Positions 16,554-25,419 of a DNA stretch of 64,000 nt are shown here, piece by piece. Source of the stretch: Cetobacterium sp050033475 (GTDB lineage Bacteria > Fusobacteriota > Fusobacteriia > Fusobacteriales > Fusobacteriaceae); assembly GCF_050033475.1 (NCBI RefSeq), contig NZ_CP188319.1:558001-622000 (forward strand), in the 5' to 3' direction. The translations under genes and the position numbers were made by a program. The notes beneath the pieces were generated by a model that was not told the origin of the DNA, did not search any database, and was given only the letters and a program-made list of their open reading frames with translations. The stretch's first letter is position 1. Each line of letters opens with the position of its first letter.

Positions 16554-19028
16554 TTAATCTATAATGTTTTCTAATTCTATTTCAAGCTCGTCTTCTTCAG
16601 CGACTTCTTTAATTCTGGCAATTGATACTACCTTCTCTTCCAATTCTTCTTTTACTCTCATAATTTTCACACCTTGAGTAGCTCTTCCAAATATTGAAAT
16701 TTGAGATATTGGAGTTCTTATTATAACACCATTAGATGTTATTGCCATTAGCTCTTCTCCATCCATAACAGGTTTAACTTCCACTACATTTCCTGTTTTT
16801 TCATTACATCTTAGGTTAATTACACCTTTTCCAGATCTAGCTTGTAATGGATATTCATCTACTCTTGTACGTTTTCCATATCCATTTTCTGTGATTGTAA
16901 GAACTGTTTCATTCATAGCATCATCTATCAGAGAAGCTGATATTACTGAATCTCCATATCTTAAGTTAACACCTTTAACTCCACTTGTATCTCTTCCCAT
17001 TGTTCTTATATCACTATGTGGGAATCTAATAGCATATCCAAGTTTAGTAGCTATAAATACTTCAGCTTTGGATTCTCTCTCAACTAAACCAACAGAAATT
17101 ATATCATCTCCATCTTTTAGTTTTATAGCTTTTAATCCAGAAATATTTATATTTCTATACTCATGTAAGTTAGTTTTCTTTGTAAGACCATTTCTAGTTA
17201 CAAATAAGATATCCTTATCCTTTGTAAATTCTCTAGTCTTAATAACTTCTCTTACTTTTTCTCCATCTCTTAGATTTATTATATTTCCAATTAATTTTCC
17301 TCTAGCTTGTTTAGAAGATTCTGGAATTTCATAAACCTTAAGGCTGAATACTCTTCCTTGGTTTGTAAATATTAGCATAGTATCTAAATTGCTCATAACT
17401 TCAAGGCTTTCTACAAAGTCATTTTCAACTGTATTTTGAGTTGAAACTCCCTTTCCACCTCTTCTTTGAGCTTTATATTTACTAACTTCTATTCTCTTTA
17501 CATAACCTTTATTTGTTCTTGTAACTATAACAGTTTCATCCTTTATTAGATCCTCTGGCATAATTTCAAGTCTTTCTGCTTCTATACTAGTTCTTCTCTT
17601 ATCATTATACTTATCTTTTAAATAAGCTAACTCTTCTTTTATGATTTCATAAATTTTATCTTCATGAGTTAAAATATCCTGAAGTCCAGAGATTTTAGTC
17701 TGTAAATCTCTATGCTCATTATCTATCTTTTCTCTTTCTAATCCTGTTAATCTTTGTAATTTCATATCTAGAATTGCTTTAGCTTGCTCTTCTGAGAAAC
17801 TATAGTTTTCAACTAATGCTATCTTAGCTTCGTTTCCATCTTTAGCTGCTCTCACAATTTCAATAACTCTATCTATATTCTCTAAGGCCACAAGGAATCC
17901 TTGTAAAATATGAGCTCTTTTCATAGCTTTCTCTAAGTCATAATTTGTTCTTCTTGTTACAACTTCAAATCTATGTTTTAGATATTCAACTAAAATTTCC
18001 TTAAGAGTTAATACTCTTGGAACATTGTTAACTAAAGCTAGCATTATGATACCAAATGTACTTTGTAACTCTGTATATTTATATAATTTATTTAAAACTA
18101 ATTCAGGTTCCTCACCTTTTTTTAGTTCAATTACAATTCTAATACCATCTCTATCAGATTCATCTCTTAAATCTGAAATTCCAGTAAGTTTTTTCTCTTT
18201 AACTAAATTAGCAATTTTTTCAATTAAATTTGATTTATTCAATTGATAAGGAATTTCCTTTATGATTAAGCTAACTCTTCCTGTTTTGCTTTCTTCAATA
18301 TCGATCTTTCCTCTAACTCTAACTCTTCCTCTTCCAGTTGTGTAAGCATCATATATTCCAGCTTTACCATCTATGATTCCTCCTGTAGGGAAATCTGGTC
18401 CATGGATATAATCCATAAGTTCCACATCTGTAATTTCTTTATTTTCAATTAAAGCTAAAATTCCATCAACTAGTTCTCCAAGATTATGAGGAGGAATATT
18501 TGTAGCCATTCCTACGGCAATACCTGTAGCTCCATTTAAAAGTAAATTAGGTAGTTTTGCTGGAAGTACTATAGGTTCATCTAAAGAGTCATCGAAGTTC
18601 TTTCTGAAGTCTATTGTATTTTTTTCAATATCTTCTAAAAGCTCACTACTGATCTTAGACATTCTTGCTTCGGTATATCTCATTGCCGCCGCTGAATCTC
18701 CATCTATAGAACCAAAGTTTCCATGTCCATCTATTAATTCATATCTATAGTTAAAGTCCTGTGCCATTCTAACCATTGTTCCATAAACAGCTGCATCTCC
18801 ATGGGGATGGAACTTACCTAGAACCTCTCCAACTATTCTTGCTGATTTTTTATATGGTTTATCATGACTCATTCCCATTTCATTCATTGCAAAAAGTATT
18901 CTTCTATGAACTGGCTTTAATCCATCCCTTACATCTGGTAAAGCACGGCTTACTATTACACTCATTGAATAATCAAGGTAAGATTGTTTTAATTCTTCCT
19001 CAATGTATCTATTATTGACGTTCGACAT
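16554..19028 (-). CDS. gyrA: DNA gyrase subunit A
   Basis: This 824-residue subunit breaks and rejoins DNA. The catalytic tyrosine is Tyr118 in AAMRYTEARMSK. The GyrA box QRRGGKG, needed for wrapping and negative supercoiling, starts the C-terminal beta-pinwheel, which shows repeated blades. The quinolone-determining region reads HPHGDAAVYGTMVRM, so Ala79 and Gly83 replace E. coli Ser83 and Asp87. An AGGAGG site precedes the ATG. The 39-nt gap after gyrB holds an iteron-like 18-mer. Confidence 0.97.
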   Translation of the reverse strand: MSNVNNRYIEEELKQSYLDYSMSVIVSRALPDVRDGLKPVHRRILFAMNEMGMSHDKPYKKSARIVGEVLGKFHPHGDAAVYGTMVRMAQDFNYRYELIDGHGNFGSIDGDSAAAMRYTEARMSKISSELLEDIEKNTIDFRKNFDDSLDEPIVLPAKLPNLLLNGATGIAVGMATNIPPHNLGELVDGILALIENKEITDVELMDYIHGPDFPTGGIIDGKAGIYDAYTTGRGRVRVRGKIDIEESKTGRVSLIIKEIPYQLNKSNLIEKIANLVKEKKLTGISDLRDESDRDGIRIVIELKKGEEPELVLNKLYKYTELQSTFGIIMLALVNNVPRVLTLKEILVEYLKHRFEVVTRRTNYDLEKAMKRAHILQGFLVALENIDRVIEIVRAAKDGNEAKIALVENYSFSEEQAKAILDMKLQRLTGLEREKIDNEHRDLQTKISGLQDILTHEDKIYEIIKEELAYLKDKYNDKRRTSIEAERLEIMPEDLIKDETVIVTRTNKGYVKRIEVSKYKAQRRGGKGVSTQNTVENDFVESLEVMSNLDTMLIFTNQGRVFSLKVYEIPESSKQARGKLIGNIINLRDGEKVREVIKTREFTKDKDILFVTRNGLTKKTNLHEYRNINISGLKAIKLKDGDDIISVGLVERESKAEVFIATKLGYAIRFPHSDIRTMGRDTSGVKGVNLRYGDSVISASLIDDAMNETVLTITENGYGKRTRVDEYPLQARSGKGVINLRCNEKTGNVVEVKPVMDGEELMAITSNGVIIRTPISQISIFGRATQGVKIMRVKEELEEKVVSIARIKEVAEEDELEIELENIID

Positions 19029-19049
19029 TATTCTCCTCCTAGAATTTTT

Positions 19050-19067
19050 TATTAATGTTTATATACA
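19050..19067 (-). repeat. Iteron-like 18-mer between gyrB and gyrA
   Basis: On the minus strand it reads TGTATATAAACATTAATA, fully within the consensus of the origin repeats. It lies directly after the gyrB stop and about 20 nt before the gyrA start. Confidence 0.75.
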
Positions 19068-20972
19068 TTAGATATCTAGATTTTTAACAAATTCTGCATG
19101 TTCTTCAATAAATTCTTTTCTAGGTTCAACTCTATCTCCCATTAATTTATCAAATAACATATCTGCTTCTCTAGCATCATCTACTGAAACTTTTAATAAA
19201 GTTCTTGTATCTGGGTCCATTGTTGTTTCCCAAAGTTGCTCTGGATTCATTTCTCCTAGACCTTTATATCTTTGTAAAGTATATCTCTTGTCCTCACCCT
19301 CTAGGTTTCCTAAAACATCTTTTAATTGTTTATCTGAATATGCATATTGAACTGCTCTTCCTTGAGTTATTTTATATAGAGGTGGTTGTGCTATATAAAC
19401 GTTTCCATTGTGAATTAAATCCACCATATATCTATATAGGAATGTTAGAATAAGAGTTCTAATGTGAGCTCCATCTACGTCGGCGTCTGTCATTAGAATT
19501 ATTTTTCCATATCTTAATTTCTCTATATTGAAATTATCTCCTATACTTGTTCCAAAGGCTGTTACTAGGGCTCTAACTTCGGCATTTTCTAAAGCTCTAT
19601 GAAGTCCTGATTTTTCAACGTTTATAATTTTTCCTCTAAGAGGTAAAATAGCTTGGAAAGATCTATCTCTTCCTTGCTTCGCTGATCCTCCTGCAGAATC
19701 TCCCTCAACTATATATATCTCACATTCTTCTGAATTTTTTGATGAACAATCTGCTAATTTTCCTGGTAAAGATCCTATATCTAAGGCTGATTTTCTTAGA
19801 ACTAATTCTCTAGCTCTTTGAGCTGCCTCTCTGGCTTTTTTAGAATTTAAAATCTTCTCAATAATAATTTTCAAATCTCCAGGATTATCTTCTAAATGCA
19901 TTTTTAGTTGATTTCCAACAACTGTTGAAACAGCTCCTGTAACTTCACTGTTTCCTAATTTAGTTTTAGTTTGTCCTTCAAACTGTGGTTGAGGAACCTT
20001 AACAGAAACTATTGCTGTAAGTCCTTCTCTTATGTCAGACCCTTGAAGTTTTCCATCCTTATCTTTTAATAATCCCAATGTTTTTCCAAGATCGTTTACC
20101 ACTCTTGTTAAAGCTGTTCTGAATCCACTTACGTGAGTTCCACCTTCATGAGTATTGATATTATTAACAAATGAATAGATTACTTCTCTTTGATTTACAT
20201 TGTAGCAAAGAGCTACTTCTATTGAAATATTATCAATTTCTCCACTCATATAGATAGGTTCCTTAGTAATCTCTACATTTTCCTTCTCTATATCCTTGAT
20301 GTAATCTACTATTCCACCATCAAATTTAAGAGTATCTTCTCTAAATGGCTCTTTTCTTAAATCTCTTAATACGATTTCTAATCCTTTATTTAAATATGCA
20401 AGTTCCTTAAGTCTTGTCTCAAGAGTTGCATAGCTATATACTAATGTTTCAAATATTTCGAAGTCAGCCTTAAATCTAACCATTGTTCCAGTTGAATCTG
20501 ATTCGCCAATAATTGTTACATCTGCCTCTGGAACTCCTCTGTTATATTTTTGATAGTATACCTTTCCATCTCTTTTTACTGTTACATCTGTCCATTCTGA
20601 TAGAGCGTTAACTACTGAAACTCCAACTCCGTGTAATCCTCCAGAGACTTTATAGTTATTATTTTCAAATTTTCCTCCAGCATGAAGAACTGTAAGTACT
20701 ATTTCTAGGGCTGATTTTCCATATTTAGGGTGGATATCAACCGGAATTCCTCTTCCGTTATCCTTAACTTCTATTATGTTATCTGGTAAAATAGAAACTT
20801 CTATTTTATTAGCATAACCTGCCAATGCCTCGTCTACAGAGTTATCAACGATTTCCCATACTAGATGGTGTAATCCTCTTTCTGAAGTGGTTCCTATATA
20901 CATTCCAGGTCTTTTTCTTACTGCTTCCAATCCTTCAAGGACTGTTATATTTTCTGCTTGATAATTACTCAT
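19068..20972 (-). CDS. gyrB: DNA gyrase subunit B
   Basis: This 634-residue ATPase subunit has the GHKL motifs EIVDNSVDEALAGYA, KDNGRGIPVDIHP and GGLHGVGVSVVNALS. The Toprim motif is IVEGDSAGGSAKQGRDR, with later TDADVDGAHIRTL. The C-terminus has the usual RYKGLGEMNPEQLWETTMDP. I start at the ATG at 20972 because GGAGGT lies 5 nt upstream; an in-frame GTG 12 nt earlier has no such site. It sits after the DciA-like gene and before gyrA. Confidence 0.97.
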   Translation of the reverse strand: MSNYQAENITVLEGLEAVRKRPGMYIGTTSERGLHHLVWEIVDNSVDEALAGYANKIEVSILPDNIIEVKDNGRGIPVDIHPKYGKSALEIVLTVLHAGGKFENNNYKVSGGLHGVGVSVVNALSEWTDVTVKRDGKVYYQKYNRGVPEADVTIIGESDSTGTMVRFKADFEIFETLVYSYATLETRLKELAYLNKGLEIVLRDLRKEPFREDTLKFDGGIVDYIKDIEKENVEITKEPIYMSGEIDNISIEVALCYNVNQREVIYSFVNNINTHEGGTHVSGFRTALTRVVNDLGKTLGLLKDKDGKLQGSDIREGLTAIVSVKVPQPQFEGQTKTKLGNSEVTGAVSTVVGNQLKMHLEDNPGDLKIIIEKILNSKKAREAAQRARELVLRKSALDIGSLPGKLADCSSKNSEECEIYIVEGDSAGGSAKQGRDRSFQAILPLRGKIINVEKSGLHRALENAEVRALVTAFGTSIGDNFNIEKLRYGKIILMTDADVDGAHIRTLILTFLYRYMVDLIHNGNVYIAQPPLYKITQGRAVQYAYSDKQLKDVLGNLEGEDKRYTLQRYKGLGEMNPEQLWETTMDPDTRTLLKVSVDDAREADMLFDKLMGDRVEPRKEFIEEHAEFVKNLDI

Positions 20973-21018
20973 TCTAACCTCCACTCATTAATCTCTATAT
21001 TCTATTCAATATAATTTT

Positions 21019-21594
21019 TTAAACTTTATGTATATGATCATTAATATTTTTATCTTTTATATTCTTTTCCTTACAAGGATAACAGTACTCTCCATGACCT
21101 TTGAACATAGAGCCACAATCATTACACTTTTTATACCCTTTTTTTAGTAAAACCTCTTCTCTTCTCTGGGCCATTTTTTTCAGGTGATCTACCATCTCCT
21201 CTATAGATACATTCTCTTCTCTATTTAAGGAATTCTTATCAATAGAAATATTTTCATCTTCATCACTATTATTGTTTATATACACTTCTCGATAGTCATA
21301 TTTCAAGTCTTTTTGAACTTTTCCTACCTTGAATCTAATATCTTTAATATAGTCGCTTTTTAATATTTCCTCTATCTTTTGAAGATATTTATTTTTGTTC
21401 ATAGACATATGATGAAGATAAATTGAATCTTCAACATAGACATATAAAGTCCCTTCTTTTAGCACTATTGGAGTACTTTTCAGAGCTAATTTATCAACTA
21501 TTTCTTCCCATCTAGAAATAACAATTCCCTCTTTTAACTTTCTACTTTTGACTATGGCTGTTTCTATCATGGTCTTTACACTGACTATTTCCAT
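21019..21594 (-). CDS. DciA-like protein (DUF721) with C-terminal zinc-ribbon-like Cys pairs
   Basis: This 191-residue protein has an N-terminal DUF721/DciA-like domain (about 10-100; ISRWEEIVDKLALKSTPIVLKEGTLYVYVEDS). DciA proteins are bacterial loaders or operators of the replicative helicase DnaB. An acidic linker (about 115-135) leads to a short tail with CNDCGSMF and CYPC, which could bind zinc. The start overlaps recF by 53 nt. Its place between recF and gyrB is typical of DUF721 genes. Helicase-loader function is inferred from the family; the match is at domain level, by eye. Confidence 0.65.
   Translation of the reverse strand: MEIVSVKTMIETAIVKSRKLKEGIVISRWEEIVDKLALKSTPIVLKEGTLYVYVEDSIYLHHMSMNKNKYLQKIEEILKSDYIKDIRFKVGKVQKDLKYDYREVYINNNSDEDENISIDKNSLNREENVSIEEMVDHLKKMAQRREEVLLKKGYKKCNDCGSMFKGHGEYCYPCKEKNIKDKNINDHIHKV
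21029..21046 (+). repeat. Iteron-like 18-mer, one mismatch, in dciA 3' end
   Basis: TGTATATGATCATTAATA differs from the consensus at one position (GATC for GAAC). It is inside coding sequence (end of the DciA-like gene), so it could be fortuitous. Confidence 0.4.
21267..21284 (-). repeat. Iteron-like 18-mer inside the DciA-like gene
   Basis: On the minus strand it reads TGTATATAAACAATAATA, identical to the two repeats nearest the rep gene. It encodes part of the acidic/Asn-rich linker, which is probably not constrained as protein. Confidence 0.65.
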
Positions 21595-22675
21595 AATTCA
21601 CTTCACCCTTATCCACATAAAAATTAGTCGATTGTATATCTAAATCTCCTGTAGAACTTATAAATACCTGAATATCTCTTTTTCTCAAGTATTTAACAAT
21701 ATTTTCCTTTCGAATTGAATCGAAATAGGAGGATATATCATCAATTATAAATACTGGATTTTCTCTTTTTTCTTTGAAAACCATATCGATTTCTGAAAGC
21801 TTCAGAGAAAAAATTATTGATTTTTTTTCTCCTTGAGAAGAATAAGACTTAGCTTCCTTCCCATTGAGTAAAAATAAAAAATCATCTCTTTGAGGTCCCA
21901 CTAAGGAAAAACCATACTTCAATTCCTGAGAAAAAACTTTTTTTATTTTTTCCCTAAGAAGAATCTCAAGTTCCTCTGTGGTTACTTTATAATTTATATC
22001 TCCTAGGGAGGTATTATATTTTAAACTTAATTCTTTTTTATCATCAAAAAGTTTTCTATAATTCAAATTTAAAATTATTGATATATTTTTTACATAATCT
22101 ATTCTTGTTTTTAAAAGCTTAGCTCCTACTTTTATAAACTCCTGTTGATAGATATCAAAGAGTTCTTCCCTATGTTTTTTCTCCTTTAAAAATTTATTCC
22201 TAAGTTTCAATAATTTTGTATAATCTTTTAAATTTTTAAAGTATTCTGAGTTACTCTGTGCTATTTCTCCATCAAAAAAACTCCGTCTTACGGCTGGAGA
22301 ACCAACAATTAGATTGATATCTTCAGGAATAAAGGAAACTATATTGAGCTTTCCATAAAATTCATCAAAGGAAATTTTCTTTCCATTGAAATTATATTCC
22401 TTTTTATTGTTATCAAGTTTCACAGTTAATGTTTTCTCAGAAACATTATCTCTATAGGAGATAAAACATCCCATTTTTTCTTTGTTGTACTTTATCAATT
22501 CATTATTTTTTGATGTCCTAAAACTTTTTCCAGTGACAACAAAATAAATAGCCTCTAATATACTTGTTTTTCCTTGACCATTTTTTCCATAAAACAGATT
22601 AAATCGTGGTGAAAATTGGATATTTCTATCTTCTAAATTTCTAAAATTTATGTAATTGATTTCTAAGATTTCCAA
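21542..22675 (-). CDS. recF: DNA replication and repair protein RecF
   Basis: RecF is an SMC-like ATPase that loads RecA at ssDNA gaps. The 377-residue protein has the Walker A FYGKNGQGKTSILEA near residue 30, the ABC-type signature SYSSQGEKKSIIFSLKLSE, and Walker B PVFIIDDISSYFD. The start is TTG with an AGGTGA site 6 nt upstream. It overlaps the DciA-like gene by 53 nt at its end, a long coupling overlap. It lies 91 nt after yaaA. Confidence 0.95.
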   Translation of the reverse strand: MEILEINYINFRNLEDRNIQFSPRFNLFYGKNGQGKTSILEAIYFVVTGKSFRTSKNNELIKYNKEKMGCFISYRDNVSEKTLTVKLDNNKKEYNFNGKKISFDEFYGKLNIVSFIPEDINLIVGSPAVRRSFFDGEIAQSNSEYFKNLKDYTKLLKLRNKFLKEKKHREELFDIYQQEFIKVGAKLLKTRIDYVKNISIILNLNYRKLFDDKKELSLKYNTSLGDINYKVTTEELEILLREKIKKVFSQELKYGFSLVGPQRDDFLFLLNGKEAKSYSSQGEKKSIIFSLKLSEIDMVFKEKRENPVFIIDDISSYFDSIRKENIVKYLRKRDIQVFISSTGDLDIQSTNFYVDKGEVNYGNSQCKDHDRNSHSQK

Positions 22676-22766
22676 TAGTCTTCACCTCATATATAAATCT
22701 ATTCATCCGATTAAAAGGGGCTAAAAGACGGAAATTTTTCCTTCAATTGGCCTCATTTATAAAAAT

Positions 22767-22973
22767 CTATTCAACTATAAATTTTTGTCCTAAAACTTCT
22801 ACCATATCTCCTGGATAAAGTTTTTTTCCTCTTCTCTCTTCTATTTCCCCATTTACCAATACTTCTCCAGCTAAAATCATATCCTTAGCCATAACTCCCG
22901 TATCAGCAATTCCAACCCATTTTAAAAATTGGTCTAACTTTATATATTCTGTTGATATTTGTATTTTTTCCAT
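22767..22973 (-). CDS. yaaA: S4-domain RNA-binding protein YaaA/RlbA type
   Basis: This 68-residue protein is a lone S4 domain (LDQFLKWVGIADTGVMAKDMILAGEVLVNGEIEERRGKKLYPGD) of the kind usually found between dnaN and recF. It probably binds structured RNA such as rRNA. A clear AGGAGG site precedes the ATG. In most bacteria dnaA-dnaN would come just upstream; here ptsI and ptsH are there instead. Confidence 0.88.
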   Translation of the reverse strand: MEKIQISTEYIKLDQFLKWVGIADTGVMAKDMILAGEVLVNGEIEERRGKKLYPGDMVEVLGQKFIVE

Positions 22974-23001
22974 TTTAACCTCCTGTTTTAAACACTAAAC
23001 C

Positions 23002-23030
23002 ATTATATATGATACCATAAATTTTAATCG
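23002..23030 (-). promoter_or_regulatory. Candidate promoter of the yaaA-recF-gyrB series
   Basis: On the minus strand a TATAAT (23002-23007) lies about 30 nt before the yaaA start. No good -35 is seen. An iteron-like 18-mer (23038-23055) lies just upstream of where the -35 would be. Confidence 0.35.
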
Positions 23031-23037
23031 CTGTATA

Positions 23038-23055
23038 TGTATATTAACATTAATA
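23038..23055 (+). repeat. Iteron-like 18-mer upstream of yaaA
   Basis: TGTATATTAACATTAATA fits the origin-repeat consensus and runs straight into TTTTCAAGGGTT, the core of the second origin motif. Both elements therefore occur together outside the main array, in the ptsI-yaaA gap. Confidence 0.7.
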
Positions 23056-23071
23056 TTTTCAAGGGTTCCAT

Positions 23072-23100
23072 ATAAAAAGGCCAGAGAATTTCTCTGGCCT
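23072..23100 (-). terminator. Terminator after ptsI
   Basis: AGGCCAGAGA (23078-23087) pairs with TCTCTGGCCT (23091-23100) around a 3-nt loop. On the minus strand it is followed by five T residues. Confidence 0.9.
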
Positions 23101-23112
23101 AAAGTATCTTAA

Positions 23113-24843
23113 TTATCTTCCTAATACTTCTTTATTGAATCTATCTACTTCTTCTAAAACTTCTGCTGTTGTGCTTTTTCTCATAACTCTATCCACAAGA
23201 GCTTCTGCTGCACCTTTTTCTATATTCATGATATTTTTCTTAATTCTAGGTACTGATATTGCTGACATTGAGAAAGCATCTAATCCCATTCCAAATAGTA
23301 GTGCAGTTGCTCTGTCATCTCCTGCAAATTCTCCACACATTGAAATAGTTATTCCACCTTCATGAGCTCCATCTATAGCCGCTTTAATAGCTGCTAAAAC
23401 ACCAGGATTATATGTATCATAAAGTTTTGAAATTCTTTCATTTCCTCTATCTACAGCCAATGTATATTGAGTCAAATCATTGGTTCCGATTGAGAAGAAA
23501 TCAACTTCCTCTGCAAACCATCTTGCTCTGAAGGCTACTGCTGGAGTTTCAACCATTATTCCCAATTGAATATCCCCATCAAATTTTATTCCTTCAGCTA
23601 CTAATTCAGCCTTACATTCCTCTAATAGAGCCTTTGCTCTTCTACATTCCTCTATGGAAATTACCATTGGTAACATTATCTTAATATAACCAAAAGCTGA
23701 TGCTCTTAAAAGTGCTCTAAATTGAGTTTTTAAAATTTCTGGTCTATCTAAACATATTCTTAAAGCTCTCCATCCTAGGAATGGATTCTCCTCATGAGGC
23801 AATTCCATATATGGTAAAGATTTATCTCCACCTATATCCATTGTTCTTATAGTTACTGGGTGAGGTGCCATTGACTCAGCAACTGCTTTATATGCTTCAA
23901 ATTGCTCATCTTCTGATGGGAATCTATCTTGAGCCATGAATAAAAATTCTGTTCTATAAAGTCCTATTCCATTGGCTCCATTTTTAAGAACTCCTTTTAC
24001 ATCCTTTGGAGATCCTATATTTCCCCAAGTCCCAACTTTTATTCCATCTTTAGATATAGCTTCCTTATCCTTAAGTTGTTTTAAAAGTTCCTTTTCTGCT
24101 ATATAACCTTCTCTTTTTGCGATATATATATCCTTTTCCTCTTCTGAAGGATTAATTATAATATCTCCTGTTAAAGCATCTACAATTATCTCTTCTCCAC
24201 CTTTTAGTAATTCAGTTATATTTCCTGTTCCTACTACAGCTGGTATTTCTAGAGATCTTGCCATTATTGAAGAGTGCGCTGTTTTCCCTCCAATATCTGT
24301 TACAAAGGCTACAACATTATCTAAATCCAATTGAGCTGTATCAGATGGAGTTAAATCTCTTGCTACTACTACTGAATCCTTTGGTAATGCTGATAAATCA
24401 ACAATTTGAATTCCAGTAATGTTATATAACCATCTTTTAGCTATATCTCTTAAGTCTGCAGCTCTTTCTCTTAAATATTCATCCTCTAGATTTGCTAGCA
24501 TATCACAATATCCTGCAATTCCTTGATCTAAAGCATTTTCAGCTTTTATATTTTCATCTTCAATTAGTTCTACAACTTCATCAAATAGATCCTCATCCTC
24601 TAATAGAGTAATATGTCCATCAAAAATTGCAGCCTTATCTTCACCTAATTTTTTTGCAGTTTTCTCTCTTATGGCTAAAAGTTGGTTTTTAGTCTTATTT
24701 CTTCCTTCAATAAGTCTTTCTTTTTCAACTTCTACATTTCCTGCTTCGCCCTTATCAATATATAGTTCTACTTCCTTATATAGAAAAACCTTTCCTATTG
24801 CAACTCCTGGAGAGGCATCTATTCCTTTTAGAAATCTTTCCAT
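23113..24843 (-). CDS. ptsI: PTS phosphotransferase enzyme I
   Basis: Enzyme I transfers phosphate from phosphoenolpyruvate to HPr at the head of sugar PTS uptake. The 576-residue protein is full length. The phosphohistidine motif is GGKTAHSSIMARSLEIPAVVG (near residue 190). The PEP-binding TIM barrel includes RTEFLFM, TIRTMDIGGDKSLPY, ENPFLGWRALR and SMCGEFAGD. It follows ptsH by 75 nt, a gap that contains a terminator-like hairpin. Confidence 0.97.
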   Translation of the reverse strand: MERFLKGIDASPGVAIGKVFLYKEVELYIDKGEAGNVEVEKERLIEGRNKTKNQLLAIREKTAKKLGEDKAAIFDGHITLLEDEDLFDEVVELIEDENIKAENALDQGIAGYCDMLANLEDEYLRERAADLRDIAKRWLYNITGIQIVDLSALPKDSVVVARDLTPSDTAQLDLDNVVAFVTDIGGKTAHSSIMARSLEIPAVVGTGNITELLKGGEEIIVDALTGDIIINPSEEEKDIYIAKREGYIAEKELLKQLKDKEAISKDGIKVGTWGNIGSPKDVKGVLKNGANGIGLYRTEFLFMAQDRFPSEDEQFEAYKAVAESMAPHPVTIRTMDIGGDKSLPYMELPHEENPFLGWRALRICLDRPEILKTQFRALLRASAFGYIKIMLPMVISIEECRRAKALLEECKAELVAEGIKFDGDIQLGIMVETPAVAFRARWFAEEVDFFSIGTNDLTQYTLAVDRGNERISKLYDTYNPGVLAAIKAAIDGAHEGGITISMCGEFAGDDRATALLFGMGLDAFSMSAISVPRIKKNIMNIEKGAAEALVDRVMRKSTTAEVLEEVDRFNKEVLGR

Positions 24844-24879
24844 TAATTTTCACCCTTTTTTTTATAATTTATTCTGAAA

Positions 24880-24910
24880 AAAATAAAAGGAAGGTTATCC
24901 TACCTTCCTT
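24880..24910 (-). terminator. Terminator-like hairpin between ptsH and ptsI
   Basis: AAGGAAGGT (24887-24895) pairs with ACCTTCCTT (24902-24910). On the minus strand it is followed by TTATTTTTTT. Lying inside the ptsH-ptsI pair, it probably acts as a partial terminator, giving more HPr than enzyme I. Confidence 0.8.
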
Positions 24911-24918
24911 TTTGAAAA

Positions 24919-25182
24919 TTAGTCCTTTAGATTCTCAAGAAGGTGTCCTAATTTTTCCACAGCCTCTTGCTCATCCTCACCAGTAGCATGAACTGTTATT
25001 TTAGCACCTTTCTTAATTCCTAAAGAAAGTAGCTTTAAAAGAGATGTTCCCTTTACTTTTGTTCCTGCTTCGTTTTCTACTTCTATTGCTGATTTAAAAG
25101 TCTTAGCTAAACTTACAAATTCATTACCAGGTCTTGTATGTAGTCCAGTTTCATTTTTGATTTCTACTGTTATGTTTGCCAT
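24919..25182 (-). CDS. ptsH: Phosphocarrier protein HPr
   Basis: This 87-residue PTS carrier has the active-site motif TGLHTRPG. With the start at 25182 the histidine is His15, as in other HPr proteins. This choice also gives six bases between GGGTGA and ATG; an ATG two codons earlier touches the ribosome site. The regulatory serine region reads GTSLLKLLSLG; Ser47 aligns with Ser46 of Gram-positive HPr, but the surrounding residues differ, so HPr-kinase control is not implied. Confidence 0.96.
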   Translation of the reverse strand: MANITVEIKNETGLHTRPGNEFVSLAKTFKSAIEVENEAGTKVKGTSLLKLLSLGIKKGAKITVHATGEDEQEAVEKLGHLLENLKD

Positions 25183-25259
25183 CTTCATTCACCCTTTCAA
25201 AACACTCTTTAATTAATTGTATATATTTATAAAAAAAACTTTTACACTCTAAGTCATAA

Positions 25260-25286
25260 ATTATATTATTTTAATCTATTTGTCAA
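25260..25286 (-). promoter_or_regulatory. Promoter of ptsH-ptsI
   Basis: On the minus strand a consensus TTGACA (25281-25286) is followed 15 bp later by TATAAT, or 17 bp later by TAATTT. The rest of the 237-nt gap upstream of ptsH is AT-rich; it holds short imperfect inverted repeats (TGTGC/GCACA near 25318-25346) and no gene. Confidence 0.65.
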
Positions 25287-25419
25287 TCGTTAATTTGATT
25301 AAACTTACCACATGTTTTGTGCGTTTTTTGAACTATTTTTGCACACTGTTCACTGTGATCTAACTTTAACCATTTTTAAAAGTTATTTTCTTTTTTTTTA
25401 TTAACTAATACTTAACAAA

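Noticed and set aside
25300..25370. Operator palindromes upstream of ptsH
   Set aside because: The TGTGC/GCACA and CACACTG/CACTGTG repeats are imperfect and far upstream of the promoter; too weak to call a site.
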